DNA of 64,000 nucleotides from Paramecium sonneborni (lineage: Eukaryota > Ciliophora > Oligohymenophorea > Peniculida > Parameciidae), in contig CAJJDN010000182.1 of the NCBI GenBank assembly GCA_905182985.1, forward strand, positions 121,540 through 185,539, written 5' to 3'. Within the stretch, counting starts at the first letter, position 1. The number at the start of each line of letters is the position of its first letter. Shown one piece after another: positions 34,764-51,800 of the stretch. The notes under the pieces were generated by a model. The model ran no database searches and was not told where the DNA came from. It was given only the letters and a program-made list of their open reading frames with translations. Both the position numbers and the translations under genes were made by a program.

Positions 34764-37700
34764 TCAATCTTTATTCTAATTTTATTCATCCTCATCCAAC
34801 AATCTTATCAATTCTAACTTTAATATTTTATGAGCTATTAGAATAGGTCTTACATTTTAGTAATCTGTTTTCTAATGTAGAATTCTCTTTTCTAATGTGA
34901 ATAAAATATTCACCCATTCTTAGTATATTTCCTATGTCACAAATGGTTATAACTGAGTTAATAAACCTTGAACCTCTGATTTGTATTAACTCCATGTTTT
35001 TACTACATTATCAAATATCTATTCAATATTTGCTTCTTTGCCAATAAAATCATTAAGAGCATTTTCAGTGAAAATTTATTGATTTACACAAACCGACGTG
35101 AATCGATTAAATGATAAATTCTTCTCACCTTAATGAATAATATCAGCCTATTCATCAAATAAATCTAATGCATCTTAGAAATTAAATTTATCACTTTCTA
35201 TATGTCTAAACAAAGTCAAAAATTCATTATGATTGATTTTCTTATTACCATCTAAATCAGCTGCTTAAAAAGCATGAATAACAAATAATTTAGTTCTATG
35301 AGTAACATTTCTATATTTATCTAAAACCTTTGACATAAATAAATCTAAATCAACTATACCTGATTTATTTTTAGGATCACTTTCTTTTAGGTTATCTAAA
35401 TCCCCTCTTAGTTCTTTAATTTCATCCTCAGTTAACTTATTTTCAAGATGCATTTTTATATAACTATAACATATATTATAAATTTACTCTAAAGCTCTTA
35501 AATAAGGTATATAGAATTTAGATTCGCTATCACCTTAAACAATGTTGGCACCAAGACTAGTTTGACTATGAATATATTCTAATCCTGATAATAGAAATGC
35601 TGATTCTTCTTATGTGAAATTTAGATGTTCATCATGTAATAGACATAATAATCTAGCAAATAAATTAACTCTGAAAATTTGACTAAAATGAATTACTGAT
35701 AATAGAAACTATAAATATTTTTTTTCTGCTACATGTTTAAAACCATATTTATTTAGTAAGAAATTGAATACAAAAATTTGCATATCAGCTTCACCTCCAA
35801 AAGATGTTTTTTCTAAATATATTTGAGATATTGTTCTTAATACATTCTTAACTGGCCAATAAGCAACAACCTTTTTAAATAAATGTGATTAATCTCTTGC
35901 TTTTATAGCCAATAATACTCCAGGATGAGTTAATCTATCTATTGTTGGTATTTGCTTCATTTATCTTGTAGCAAAATTTAATCTTAATGCTCTCTATATT
36001 TTTCCTTTCCTTCTCTTCATTGCCTCTTGCTTTTTCTCTTCCTTTTCTTTCTCTTCATCTAATACATATTCTTCCTCTAAAATTTCCTTATCATTTTAAA
36101 TTTTCTTTCTTAAAGATTCAAATTCAAATAAAAATTCTTCAGCAATTTAAGTATGTGTTTTAAATTAAGTTTTCAATATATGAACAGTTAATTTTCTTGC
36201 AAATAGTAATACTTATGTTAATAATTCATTCGTTTCATTCATTTTAGCTGTTGCATTCTATGCTTTTTACTTTTATATTTAATAAAGTAACATCAACATA
36301 GTAGTTTATTATTTTGATAAGTTAGGTTATTAATTAGATTCTATTTTATCATTCTAATCAATAAGAATTGCATTATTAAATTATTATGATTATTATTATG
36401 ATTATTATTATTATTAACCTAATTATTATGAAATACTCATCCTTTTTTTCTTTTATACCTATTTTTCTTGAGAATTAATATTTTTTTTATCTTAATTTTC
36501 ATTTGATGGGAAATATCGTTAGGTATTTATTGGTACTTAGGATTGTTATAAGGGAGTTTGCTACTTTTGATTAGACTTAGCAGTGTCAGTTTTACAAGTA
36601 TTAGTTTAATTTAATTAGATACTGGCTTAGGGTGATAATTTAATTAATTTTTATGATGTTTATTATGAGTTTTATTGAGTATTATTAGAACTTGATGTTT
36701 ATTACACTACTTATTTAACATTTAATAGTCTATCTGAACCAATCTTATCTATATCTTTGATTATTTTTTCAGATGTTTCTGATCTATCAAAATGTTATCT
36801 TTTATCTTAAATGAAATCTTATTTCTTTTTACTTAACATATCTGGAGATCCTTCATCATTTTCTGGTACCTCAAATATTCTATCAATTTTCGTAATGCCT
36901 CTACTTTCGTAATCATTAATTGAAGCTTCATCTTGATGCATATTCATTTGATCACATAGTCCATCTAACCAACTCTATTATTCTAATTATTATTTAAGTT
37001 CAAATTCTTTAAATGTATTTTCTATTTCTTAAATAGATAAAAACTTATCATATTAAGGAGACATTAATTATAAATCTGTTTGTGTCTCTATAACACAGAG
37101 ACATTTCTAAAATGTTTAAATACCAATACTATGACAAACAACAGGTAATACTTCTATTGCATCTTTTACTATTACATCTTAAATCTATTCATATTTATTT
37201 TGTTGATTCAATTCTTTAAGTACTTAAGATAATGATAAATCTTATTCCTCTTCATCTGATTTATTCATTGAAGAATACTTATGTTAATTCTTTTTTGATA
37301 ACTAATGCTTTAATTGATCTATTTCCCTCTACAAATTACCAATCATATTTGCTGCACTTTTTTATATGGTCTGTTATAAATTGATTTTATTCTATAATTT
37401 GTTGATAGTTTATTAATAACTAATACGTTCTGAATTTATAATATTTTCTTTTTACTTCAACATATCTAATTCTTATTTTAATTAATTTATTTAGACTTAT
37501 GATCGAATTTCCATTTCTTCTTTTTGTTTGGTTTCATTAATATCTCTCTCAAATAATTAAAATTTTAAAATTCTTTTTTCTTATTCTTTTATCATAAAAT
37601 GTTTATGAAATACTAAAATATAACCTTTAACTAAGGAATGAAGTAGTTATCCTCTTTCAGCACATTAATATGATATTTATCTAATAATTTCTAGCAGACA

Positions 37701-38285
37701 CAAATGAAGTGCTTCAGATAAAGATATTAATTTATCTTTAAAATCCCTATTTGATTACTGAATAGATTCCATAAAGTTCATAAACCATTATTTAAGCATG
37801 ATTACATCTCTTCGTCCAGTAGGTTAGGCTGAAAAAAAACTACTAGATTACTACTTAAGAGAAACTAATGTAGGAGTAGAATTAATTGCTTTGAATAATG
37901 ATTATTTAAGAGAAGTTAAGATATGACTACGATCATTTTCTTAAGACAATCCTTAAGTAATTTGTTCGAAATTAAGTTCTGAGATTTATTCTAAAATAGG
38001 TAAGATTTAATTATCATTCAATTAATCCGAAGGAGATTCTAATTTCTCTTCTGTCTTAACTCTTAATTGATTATTAAGATATGCTTAATTTTATTTTCTG
38101 ATCCTCTATTATTATACATATTATTATAAATTAAGTTCACCAACTAACTATTTCTATTTAATATGTTCCTAAAATCGAGCACTGATTTGACTATCAGTAA
38201 GATGCGAAATATCTCTCGTCCTACTTTTGATCGATGTCATAGTTCGATTATTTAGAGATTTCAACGAAATGGTATGATCTTTCAT
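34764..38285 (-). CDS. 1173-residue coiled-coil protein with C-terminal EF-hands
   Basis: A single uninterrupted frame of 1174 codons with no intron. The first half is Gln/Lys/Glu-rich coiled coil (for example FERDINETKQKEEMEIRSQ and LKQKENIINSERISYQQ). Near 36360-36430 there is a Gln/Ser low-complexity stretch. The C-terminal 510 residues form a separate globular part. It has a charged helix (EEYVLDEEKEKEEKKQEAMK), helical repeats (VVAYWPVKNVLRTISQIY) and a canonical EF-hand loop (DLDGNKKINHNEF). A weaker EF-hand-like segment lies before it (around SGIVDLDLFMSKVL). It is probably a Ca2+-binding cytoskeletal or ciliary protein, which is inferred. An internal ATG at 36299 could start the EF-hand part alone if a second promoter exists. 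Confidence 0.8.
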
Positions 38286-38958
38286 TAAATAAATATAAAT
38301 GATTATTTTAAATTAAATTAAATAATCCATTTTAAATCTCTAATTTAAGAAATACTATATCTATATTATTATAATAGATTTGATTGCCACTCTTTAAAAT
38401 TCAACTAAAAATTAAACTTATCTCTCTTTTTTATATTTTTAACAATCTATCATTATAACCTCATTTTTTTTAAAGCAAATAGATAGAAAAATGAGAATTG
38501 TAATGAAATATGGATGATTGCTACTCCTTGAGATAAATTAAATTTAAATCATCCACTTTATATAATTATTTCAATTCTAGATCTATTTTTAGAATTTTTT
38601 TATTTTATTCTCATTTGCATTATAAGTTATTGTTATTTCTTAACTTTCTTAGTGAAGATCTTTCATATCTCAAAGCGAGTAGTACTATATATTAATTATA
38701 TTAATAATAATGAGACAAGTGTAAAATAATTATTTGAATCTACCATATATTTAATCTTCACAATCTTTCTTTTCAGAACTTTTCTCTATCGATTTTGATG
38801 AAATTTTGAATATGAGTAATCAATTCAAGATTTAGATTCTAACTATCAAAATATTAATAGATATTGAACATTATTCTCTTTATATTATTAAATACGTTTA
38901 AATTGTATATTTATATTTATTTTGATATTTTTTATATTTATTTTAACTTGTATGATTT
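38286..38958. other. Intergenic region, no gene seen
   Basis: About 670 bases of AT-rich sequence between two minus-strand genes. No long credible frame, RNA or repeat was recognised. Confidence 0.45.
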
Positions 38959-40107
38959 TCATTGTTCTTCATCAGATTTAACTTATTGTTATTATTATTC
39001 GTCTGGTTCAAACTGGGACTCATTATTTTCATATTAGTCTTGAAATTCAAGACTTAAATACACTTTTGCATATTAATTATTTTAATTTAATTTTACCTTT
39101 TTGGAACATGGTGGTATTTTAAAAATTTTTTTTTTTTTTTTATCTAAACATAAATTAAAATTCTTAATTTATTCATCAGTTTCTAATTTTAGTATTTACT
39201 TTTCATAAGTGATTTCCTAATCTTTCCTTTGTAATATTTAAAGTAGATCATCAAATTCCATCATAAATTTTGGTTATTTTAAAAGATTGATTAAATTCTC
39301 ATTGTTAAAATTTACAGTTCTTTTTATTTTAGATTATTTCTTTTCTTTAATCGTAGAAAACTTTTCTTTTAATATTTCTAAAATAACTTATTCAAAAGCA
39401 CATATTTGAAGTTCTAGGAATTCAATATCTTGTTATTATTCTTCTGTTCCCTTAACAAACTTTAAATAATTTTTGATAGCATATATTTAATACTCTAAAT
39501 CATCAAATTAAGTGGAATTTTGAATTTTTATTTAACATTATACTTTTTTCAAACATTCATTGAAAAATGTAATGTTAAACATGAATAAATTTTTATTTTC
39601 TTTTTTTTATTTTTAAAGCCAAGCTATATATTTTGGATGTTTGTTAAGCTCATAAAGTTTATTTAATTGATCATTTCCCTCTTTAAATTTTTAAGTCGTT
39701 ACTATTAATTTGAACCAATCAAGGTAGATATTTCTAGCTTCTTCTTCTAAAATAGATTTGATTAATTCATTTTAAGTAGTTTTATATATTAGCTTTAAAA
39801 TTAAATTGATTACTTATTTTTAAAGATTATTTTTAATATTTAAGTCAGAAGCGATGTATTATTTGTTTTCTAAAATAATGTTTATTTGTTTTGATAACTC
39901 TATTTTTGAAATTGGAACTTTTTATTCGGTATTTAAGTAGTAAAAAGAAATTATTTTATCTTCGATTTCATTTGAAATTTTTGTCTGAAATTTAGTTAAT
40001 TATATATGTTCTTAAGATTAAGGTAACTCCTCCTCAAAATTGTCTGCATCAGGTGAAATAGTTGACGAAAATGGAATCTCTGGCTTAAAATCATCATTGA
40101 AAGACAT
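38959..40107 (-). CDS. 382-residue helical protein of unknown function
   Basis: A single exon of 383 codons. It begins MSFNDDFKPEIPFSSTISPD (acidic, disordered). A long helical body follows (for example QKVPISKIELSKQINIILEN, ELIKSILEEEARNIYLDWFK, LLKQPKFMMEFDDLLQILQR), with a basic run encoded by poly-A (KKKKKIFKIPP). It ends in a Glu/Gln-rich tail (YENNESQFEPDEQQ). There is no signal peptide, membrane segment or recognised domain. Confidence 0.7.
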
Positions 40108-40994
40108 TATGATATATAATTTAATTAAAAAAATATTTTTTTTTTATGATTTAATAAAATAGCATTTCTAATGGATAGAAACCTGAAATAAACAAATTAA
40201 AAATTTTTTACAATAAAAAATACATTATTTTGAGCTGATTCCTAAAATGTAATATAATAATCAATAGAAATTTAGTATTTTGCAGCCATTAGTAATCTAT
40301 TGAAATAATATGTCTTCATAAATAATTTATTTGTTCATATATGTTATATAATATTAAAAAAAAGACAACTTAGAACTATTATTGAGAATAGTTTCCATTA
40401 ATTTTATGTCGAAAATTGTTTAATAAAATTTTAAGGAAGAAAAATAAATAATACTTTTTAATTGTTTTTCACAAAAATATAAGAAATATAGTATAAATAA
40501 ATTATCATTTCAATCAATAATTTTAAACCATTTAAATCATTGATACTTTTCAATGCTATATATAGGCAAATGTTACATTTTAATATTTATTCATTTAATA
40601 AAATTGTTATTTTATTAACAGAGAGAGCTCTTCTTTAGCTTAAAATATTGTTGAGTTAATTATAACTAAAAGAAAAAAACATAAACTAAGTTATGAGGCA
40701 AAATGTTTCAAATTTCCTCAAAAAAAGGAGAAAATGAGTTTTTAATTATTTATAGGTTTATTCACAAAAAAAGAGAAACGATAAATTTTATTTTTAATTA
40801 AAATGTTAGTTTGGTTGATTTAAAAAGAGATAATATACAATGATTTTCACATATTTTGAATTGATATGAATTAATTAGATATATTGGTGATCTTAAAGTT
40901 TGTAAAATTTGAATAAATAAAAATGGGGATAATCTTCTATATATTTGGAACATAAAGCCGATTTATTTATTGTAAATGAAAACATATTAAATTT
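40108..40994. other. Intergenic region between divergent genes, no gene seen
   Basis: About 890 bases, AT-rich with homopolymer runs. It should hold the promoters of the unknown gene (-) and the ABCC transporter (+). No other feature was recognised. Confidence 0.45.
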
Positions 40995-45116
<4,122 letters not shown>

Positions 45117-45183
45117 TCAGATTTGTTTAATATTCAATTCCAGATATTTTTTAATATTTATAATTATATTATTATTATATATA

Positions 45184-46560
45184 TTATGAAAAAACAAATT
45201 AATTAAATTTTTAGTTTCATTCTCCTTTATTGTTAACTTTCTCTATTTATGGTATTTTTTATAAATAATTTTACTCTATAATTTCTAATTAATATAAACT
45301 AAATTTAAATAAATTTTCATTTTTAAATGATAAGCATTTATCTATAGAATATCAACTAGACTAATAACATTAAATTTATTATTTATTAGAATTATTATAT
45401 CTTTTCTTCATTAGTTATTTGAACCATTTTCTTTTAATATAGACAAATAATTAATAGCTTAAAGTATCTTTAATATTCTATTTTCTTAATAAAAAGCTAA
45501 ATTTAACTTATTGGTGAATCTGAAAGAGGTATTAGGTGGTATTTCAAATAAAAAATTAATTCAAAGATTAAAAGAATTTTAATAAAATTTATGATTTTTG
45601 AACTTAAGTATCATTAAACAATGTCTTTGGATATTAAATGTTTTTAGAAACTATTAAAAATTAAGTTTAAACTTCTTATAGTTTTTCCTAAATGAATAGT
45701 AAAACAATTTGAATAGGATGCACTAAAAAATAGTTAATCAATTCATTTTGAATTTTTTTTGAAGAAACACTATCAAAAAATCTATTAAATAATTATAAAA
45801 CAAATAAATTTTGAAGATTTTCAATAATTAGTTTATGTTATTTATTACTAATTTAAAACTTTTTTTAAAGTATATATATTTATACCAAAGTTTTTAGATT
45901 TGTATTTAACATTTTAAAAAGCAAATACTATCCTTTAAAATGAATAAATAAAATATTTAGTTCTTTCAACTTATTTTCAATTTATATTTATTTTCTTAGT
46001 TAATTGACTTCTTTTATATATTATCATAAAAAGAACTTATTGTTTGATTTACGCTTAATTAAAATTTAATTTTCAGTTTTATAACATTATATTTTAATTC
46101 TCACACTATTAAATTATTGTTGTCCTTTCAATTAATTTAATCTATGAACTATTCAGAATTAAAGTAAATTAAAATTCTTATTCAAAGGTACAAAATGAAT
46201 AATTTTTCCTTGAAGTGATTTATTTTAATATCATATTAACTTTTTTGATAATTTAATAAACAATTATCAGCTAAACAATATATTCAGTTTCTTAAACTTG
46301 CAATAAATATTTTATTTTTCATTCTTCAAGTTTTTTATTATGGTGATAACAAATTTACATGATTGTTGTTGTTATTAATATATGTTCTATATTAAAAATT
46401 ATTTATTGAAATACTATGATTATTTAATGTATAGAGTTATAATATGAACAAAATATTTCGAAATGAATATTTAATAGTATTATTAAATTTCATATGTAAT
46501 AATTCATAAATCATTGTGAATGAAAAGCTAAATTTTCGAATGCTTTAGCAATAATAATTA
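45184..46560 (+). pseudogene. Probable relic of a multi-membrane protein gene
   Basis: From ATG 45186 a frame begins MKKQINQIFSFILLYCQLSL, like a signal anchor. After frame changes, coding-like stretches continue: LFEPFSFNIDKQLIAQSIFN with NLLVNLKEVLGGISNKKLIQ (about 45400-45600), then long hydrophobic runs such as SIYIYTKVFRFVFNILKSKY and ILILTLLNYCCPF (to about 46150). Several TGA codons cut the best frame. The order and hydrophobic pattern suggest a decayed polytopic membrane protein; the family is not identified. Unusual introns are the alternative. Confidence 0.35.
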
Positions 46561-46572
46561 AAATTCTTCTTA

Positions 46573-48005
46573 ATGAATAAAAAGCAAATAAAACAAGACA
46601 AGGTTCTTAAAAAAAAGGCATTGTATTAAGAGTATTGGAAAACTATTTTTAACTAATGTAGGAAAACTAATGAATAAATTAAGGATGGAGAAACTAATAC
46701 AAATATTGTAGAAATATAATTGAAGAAGGGCAGCATTGAAAATAAAGATTTATTACAATAAGGTTTTGAAAAAATGTTATTAGAATAGAAAAACATTCTT
46801 AAATTTCCAAAAGTAAATTTTTTGTTTTAATAAAAAGCATGAAAATACTTATCAAGATAATAAAATTATTGAGTAAAAGCATTAATTTAAAGATCAAATT
46901 AAATCCTTATAAGATAAAGAAACTTTAATTTCACAATAATAAAATCAAAATGATGTTAAAATTTAATCAATAAAATCTAATGAAGTTATATCAAATATGA
47001 TTTAAAAATAAACAAGACATGAAGAGGATTATAAAGGAATTGAATAAGGTAATCAATAGTATAAAATTTATATAGTTTTAAAGAAAGACATAAATTGTAA
47101 TTTAGAAAAAAATTAATTAAAATAAAAAATTTAGGCAAATCAAGTTGTATAAAATATCACATCTCTTAATAACAAACTCACTTTATAAGAATAAAAAATA
47201 CAATAAAATAAAGTAAAAACTCAAAATGAATAAGTGATTCTTAAGGAATAATAAAAAAGTTTATAATCAAATGGAGGGAAAATTTCAAAAATTGAATCGC
47301 ATAAAAATGAAGATAAAATAACCAAAAATAAGGATTAGATTAATTCTAATTTAAAAAAAATATAATCTTCAAATGTAAATTAATTAGATTAATCTCATAA
47401 ATTATAATTAGTAAAAGGAAATCATGATATTACCAAAAATATTTCATAATTGATATAATAAGAAAAGATTATTAATATTTAAGTTAATTAATAATCAACT
47501 ATACCTCAAATTAATACTTAGCCTAAAGTAATTATTTATCTTCATTAGGAAAATGAGTTGAAGATGTAATAAATTAACAAATAAAATAATATATAATAAT
47601 CAACTTAAATTGCTGATATTGAAACTAAAGCTATTGTCAATGAAATTGGATCATTAGAATTAAAAATCGAAAATAATGAATAAAGTTTGGATAATGAAAA
47701 TCAATAGTCTAACCCTAAAGATAAACCCAATAATTCCAATATGGGATAAACTTAAAATGTTACTAGAAATTAACTAAAAGCAGTTCACAAAGTTATGAGA
47801 ACTGTGAATGAAAGAGTAAATTAATATAATTAACTATAAGCTTCACTAGGATGAAATATCGATTCAAATTATTTGGGAAACTTTGTTAGTAGAATAGTCT
47901 AATCTGATACCAAATTACGAAAAATTAATTGAATGCATCTAATAATTACATAATTTAGAGAAGGCTCATTTTGATAAATAAAAATTGACCGCTTAATTAT
48001 TATGA
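46573..48005 (+). CDS. Gln/Lys-rich coiled-coil protein of unknown function
   Basis: Introns of 25 nt each (46813-46837 and 47816-47840) leave 461 codons (460 residues). It starts MNKKQIKQDKVLKKKALYQE. It is highly polar, with long Gln/Asn/Lys/Glu runs that predict coiled coil (LEKNQLKQKIQANQVVQNIT). It closes with a more conserved-looking exon, LHQDEISIQIIWETLLVEQS and LIECIQQLHNLEKAHFDKQK. Without the second intron the frame would stop at 47854 and lose this exon; its protein-like character supports the splice. No domain is recognised. Confidence 0.6.
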
Positions 48006-48871
48006 TATTAAAAAATATAATAATAGTAAATTTATTTATTGATGTATCAATTAATATTTGGTATAGTATAATTAAAATTTCTTGACAATTGCAATTTATC
48101 TATTTTACTAAAATTTATACCAGACATTCTTTTTAACTATTAATTTATAAATTTAATTTACTTAAACTTTAAAGTATTAAGGGTTTCCTTCTAAATTAGT
48201 TTACAATTAGCTTTAACTTTCATTTTCTAAATTGTTTTTTCTATATAATTAATTTAGCTCATCAGATTGATATTAAATGAATTAGGTCTCAAATAGAATA
48301 AGATTCTGTTACTAAAAATAAAAAAAAATAATCAACATCATACATAAAATTTTTTTTATTATATTAATGAAAACTTATAAGAAAATAAATACTATTTTGA
48401 TTTTCTTTAATCTAAATTATTAATTGTATTTTAGTTTGTAGTTCTGTTGGTTTCTTAAAAATATTTTGAAATTCAGACAACCTTTTAAATTGTTTTATCA
48501 AATATTCCAACTTTTTTTATAAATTGCATAATTAGATTATAATTTGGAGGGCTTAAATATTTTGAATTTATTATAGAATAATTTTATTTAAAAATGATAA
48601 TTATCAATTGTTAATTTTAATGAAATTCTATAAAAAAAACTCCAATAACAAATATTATTTTTGAGGTATTCTAATTATACACATATTTTTTGAAAAGAAA
48701 TTTTTATTTATATTTAAGAAATATTGTAGTTAAAGTTCATGTAAAAAAGTGGAGTAATATGGAGATGTGTAGGCTAAAAAAAAATAATATTCTAGTTAAT
48801 TAATGAAATTTCTTACATTTTTTATAGGTTATTAGTATATAAAAAACAATAAATTTTTAATAGATATTTTA
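48006..48871. other. Intergenic region, no gene seen
   Basis: About 870 bases, very AT-rich. No convincing frame on either strand. Confidence 0.45.
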
Positions 48872-51800
48872 ATGATAATCTTGTTACAAGTACTATTTTT
48901 AAGCTTTCCTTCAACAAATAATCAACTAATTGCATCATATTTAACTTAAGTGAAGAATTTTACTGATAAGGATAGCGATGGGTTTATTAGTATTGATGTA
49001 GGAAATAGTGCAATATATCCTTTATATATTGATTGTGTTGATGAAGGTAGTTATATCATAATAAACAATACTTAAAGTGAAGTTTAATATTTTGAAACGA
49101 AAAATTATAGTGGATATTAATTTTATTATGTGACTTATGACCTAATTTTTTTTAAAACATGGAATGATAATGATTAAGTAAGTTATACAATAGGTTCAGA
49201 CACAAATAATTTTAATTATCAAAATCCACAATCTTTTAGATCTATAAATAACTTTTGCATAGATAAATAAGCAGTTATTAATACTATTAATTTTACAATA
49301 AGTAAAACTACTCTTTAAGGTGTTCATAAATTTAAAGTTGTAGCAACAAATGAAGGAAATGTTGCAATAAAAAATCTAACAATTACAGGTTTAAAATGCT
49401 ATTAAACTTGCAAAACTTGTTCTGGAAGTTTATTTAATGAATGTACAGAGTGTTTTGTGGGAACCCTTTCAAATTAAGGAACCTGTTGGAAATAATGCAA
49501 TAATACTATTAATGAACCTTATTTAGTTAATAATTAGTGTAGAGCCAGGTGTCCTCTCGATTAATCACTGTATCTAAATGGATTATGTACTTCATATCCA
49601 AGTACTAATAAATTTATTATTTAGTAACCAACTATATTTATATAGAGATACGTCAATATCCAACAACATCATAATATAGATGGTAACTGGTTAATGATTT
49701 TGAAAATATTCAGTCTTTACAAAATATACTTTTTGAAAACTATTATATTTATGGGATATTTAAAAATAAATAAGGTTATTAGAGAGTGATAAATTTGAAG
49801 GGTAACTATGGATCATATTTGATTGGAATAAAATTAGATATCATCCTATTTAATTAAATGCCTTCTGGAAGTCGTATATCATTATTAATAAATGAGACAC
49901 ATAAGGCACATATTTATCATGATGGAAATTAACTTAAATTTGATTAATTTATTAGTCAACATCATGGCTTAAGGTAGAATTTAACTTATTAGAATATAGA
50001 TTATAATAAAAATAACTACTATTCTTTATATTTATATGTTAATGCTTCAAGTTATTTTATTATTAGATTGATTGGAGATTATCTAACATCTGAAGCTGGT
50101 TGGGCAATTAGAATTATTTAAATTACATCTGGATAATGTCCACAATATTGTTGGAAATGTGACTTTTAGTTTAAATGCTCTAAATGCTACGATGGTTATT
50201 TTATTTCTAGATTTGGAACTTGTAGATAAACTTGTTAAGCTATTTATTAGTATTAGATCAATTAAACCCATTGTTTGGATTTTGATAATGAAACACAATG
50301 TAAATAAATTTATTTAATATATAGATTCTTAATATCTATCAAAAGAATTCATAGATTTATCACTAAATCTGGATACCTAAAAATAATATAAAATGTTAGA
50401 AGAAGTGGGAAATAACTTTATAAAAGGTGAAGGAATATATTATTCAATATGGAAATAGAATTATAGAATATTTGGAGGACCTTATATATGGGCATAAGCA
50501 AAGTTTGAAAGAACTTATAATATACCTAATCCTCATCATAGTATATCAATTAGTTTTATTATGATTTTTGGACCTTAATTTCCTGATGATGGAAATTTTA
50601 CATTGACAATCGATAATTAAACTTAATTTGAAGGAATGGTTGTTGGAGGTGAAATAGAATATTAATAATTTTATAAACATTCTTTGGATACTTTAATTAT
50701 TTAATGGGAATGCAAGAGCACTGAACCAATCAATGCATATTGTGGATTCTATTAATACTATTTAGCTGTTCATTATTGTAAACCTGGATGTTCATAATGT
50801 AATGATTAAAATGATTGTTTATCTACCATTACTATTTGCGAAGAAAACTAATATTTAGAATTATTTAATAGTGAATGTCGTAATTGTTTACCCTAATGTA
50901 AGAGATGTACTTCATTACAAAATTGTCTAGAATGTAAGGATGGTTTTATAGATCCTTCATTAGGTTGTATATGTGGAATAAATCAATACTAAAATAATGA
51001 TTATTAATGTTAATTGTGTCCTTAATCTTGTAATTAATGTATAAATGATTAAATTTGTTTGGAATGTAGTAAGGAACATTTTAAAATTTTAAAAAATAAT
51101 AAATGTGAATGTTAAGAGGGTTATTATACTGATGCGAATAATATATGCATTACATGTTAATAAAATTGTAAGATTTGTACAAATTAATAATGTAATGAAT
51201 GTATTGAAGGTTTTTAAATTTAAAATGCTAATGATGGATGTTAATTGAATGCATAAGAATATTATTCTACTTAACTGTATAAAAGTATTAAATGTCCTAT
51301 GGAATCAATAGATAGTATAAATAGTTGCAATCCTTGTACTAATTAAAGTTGTTCTTGTAGAGATAATATTATCAATGGTTATGAACAATGCGATGATGGT
51401 AATGAAATTTAATATGATGGATGTCATGAATGCCAATTTTAATGTTAATTAGAATGTACAAAATGTATTTAAGGTAAATGTTTTGAATGTGCAACTTCTG
51501 GATGGTATTTAGACTTAAATAATTAAGTTCAAATTTGTAAAGAATAATGTTATGACGGTTTAAAAGTAGGAACAGAAGAATGTGATGATGGTATATATAT
51601 ATATAGTGGAAATTGTAAAGGTTGCAAGTTTTTTTGTAGACCTGATTGTTAATAATGTGATTATACTAAGGGAGAATGTGTATAGTGTAGATAAGGCTTA
51701 ATTAAATATCAGAATTATTGCATTAATAATTGTGGAGATGGTATTCTTGTAAATGCTCCAGACATAGCATTTAATGAATAATGTGATGATGGTAATTTAA

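Noticed and set aside
45184..46560. TGA as a coding codon (for example selenocysteine) to explain broken frames here and in the NEK-like gene.
   Set aside because: Intact genes in the window use TGA consistently as stop, and the broken genes also show frameshifts and lost catalytic residues, so decay explains them better.
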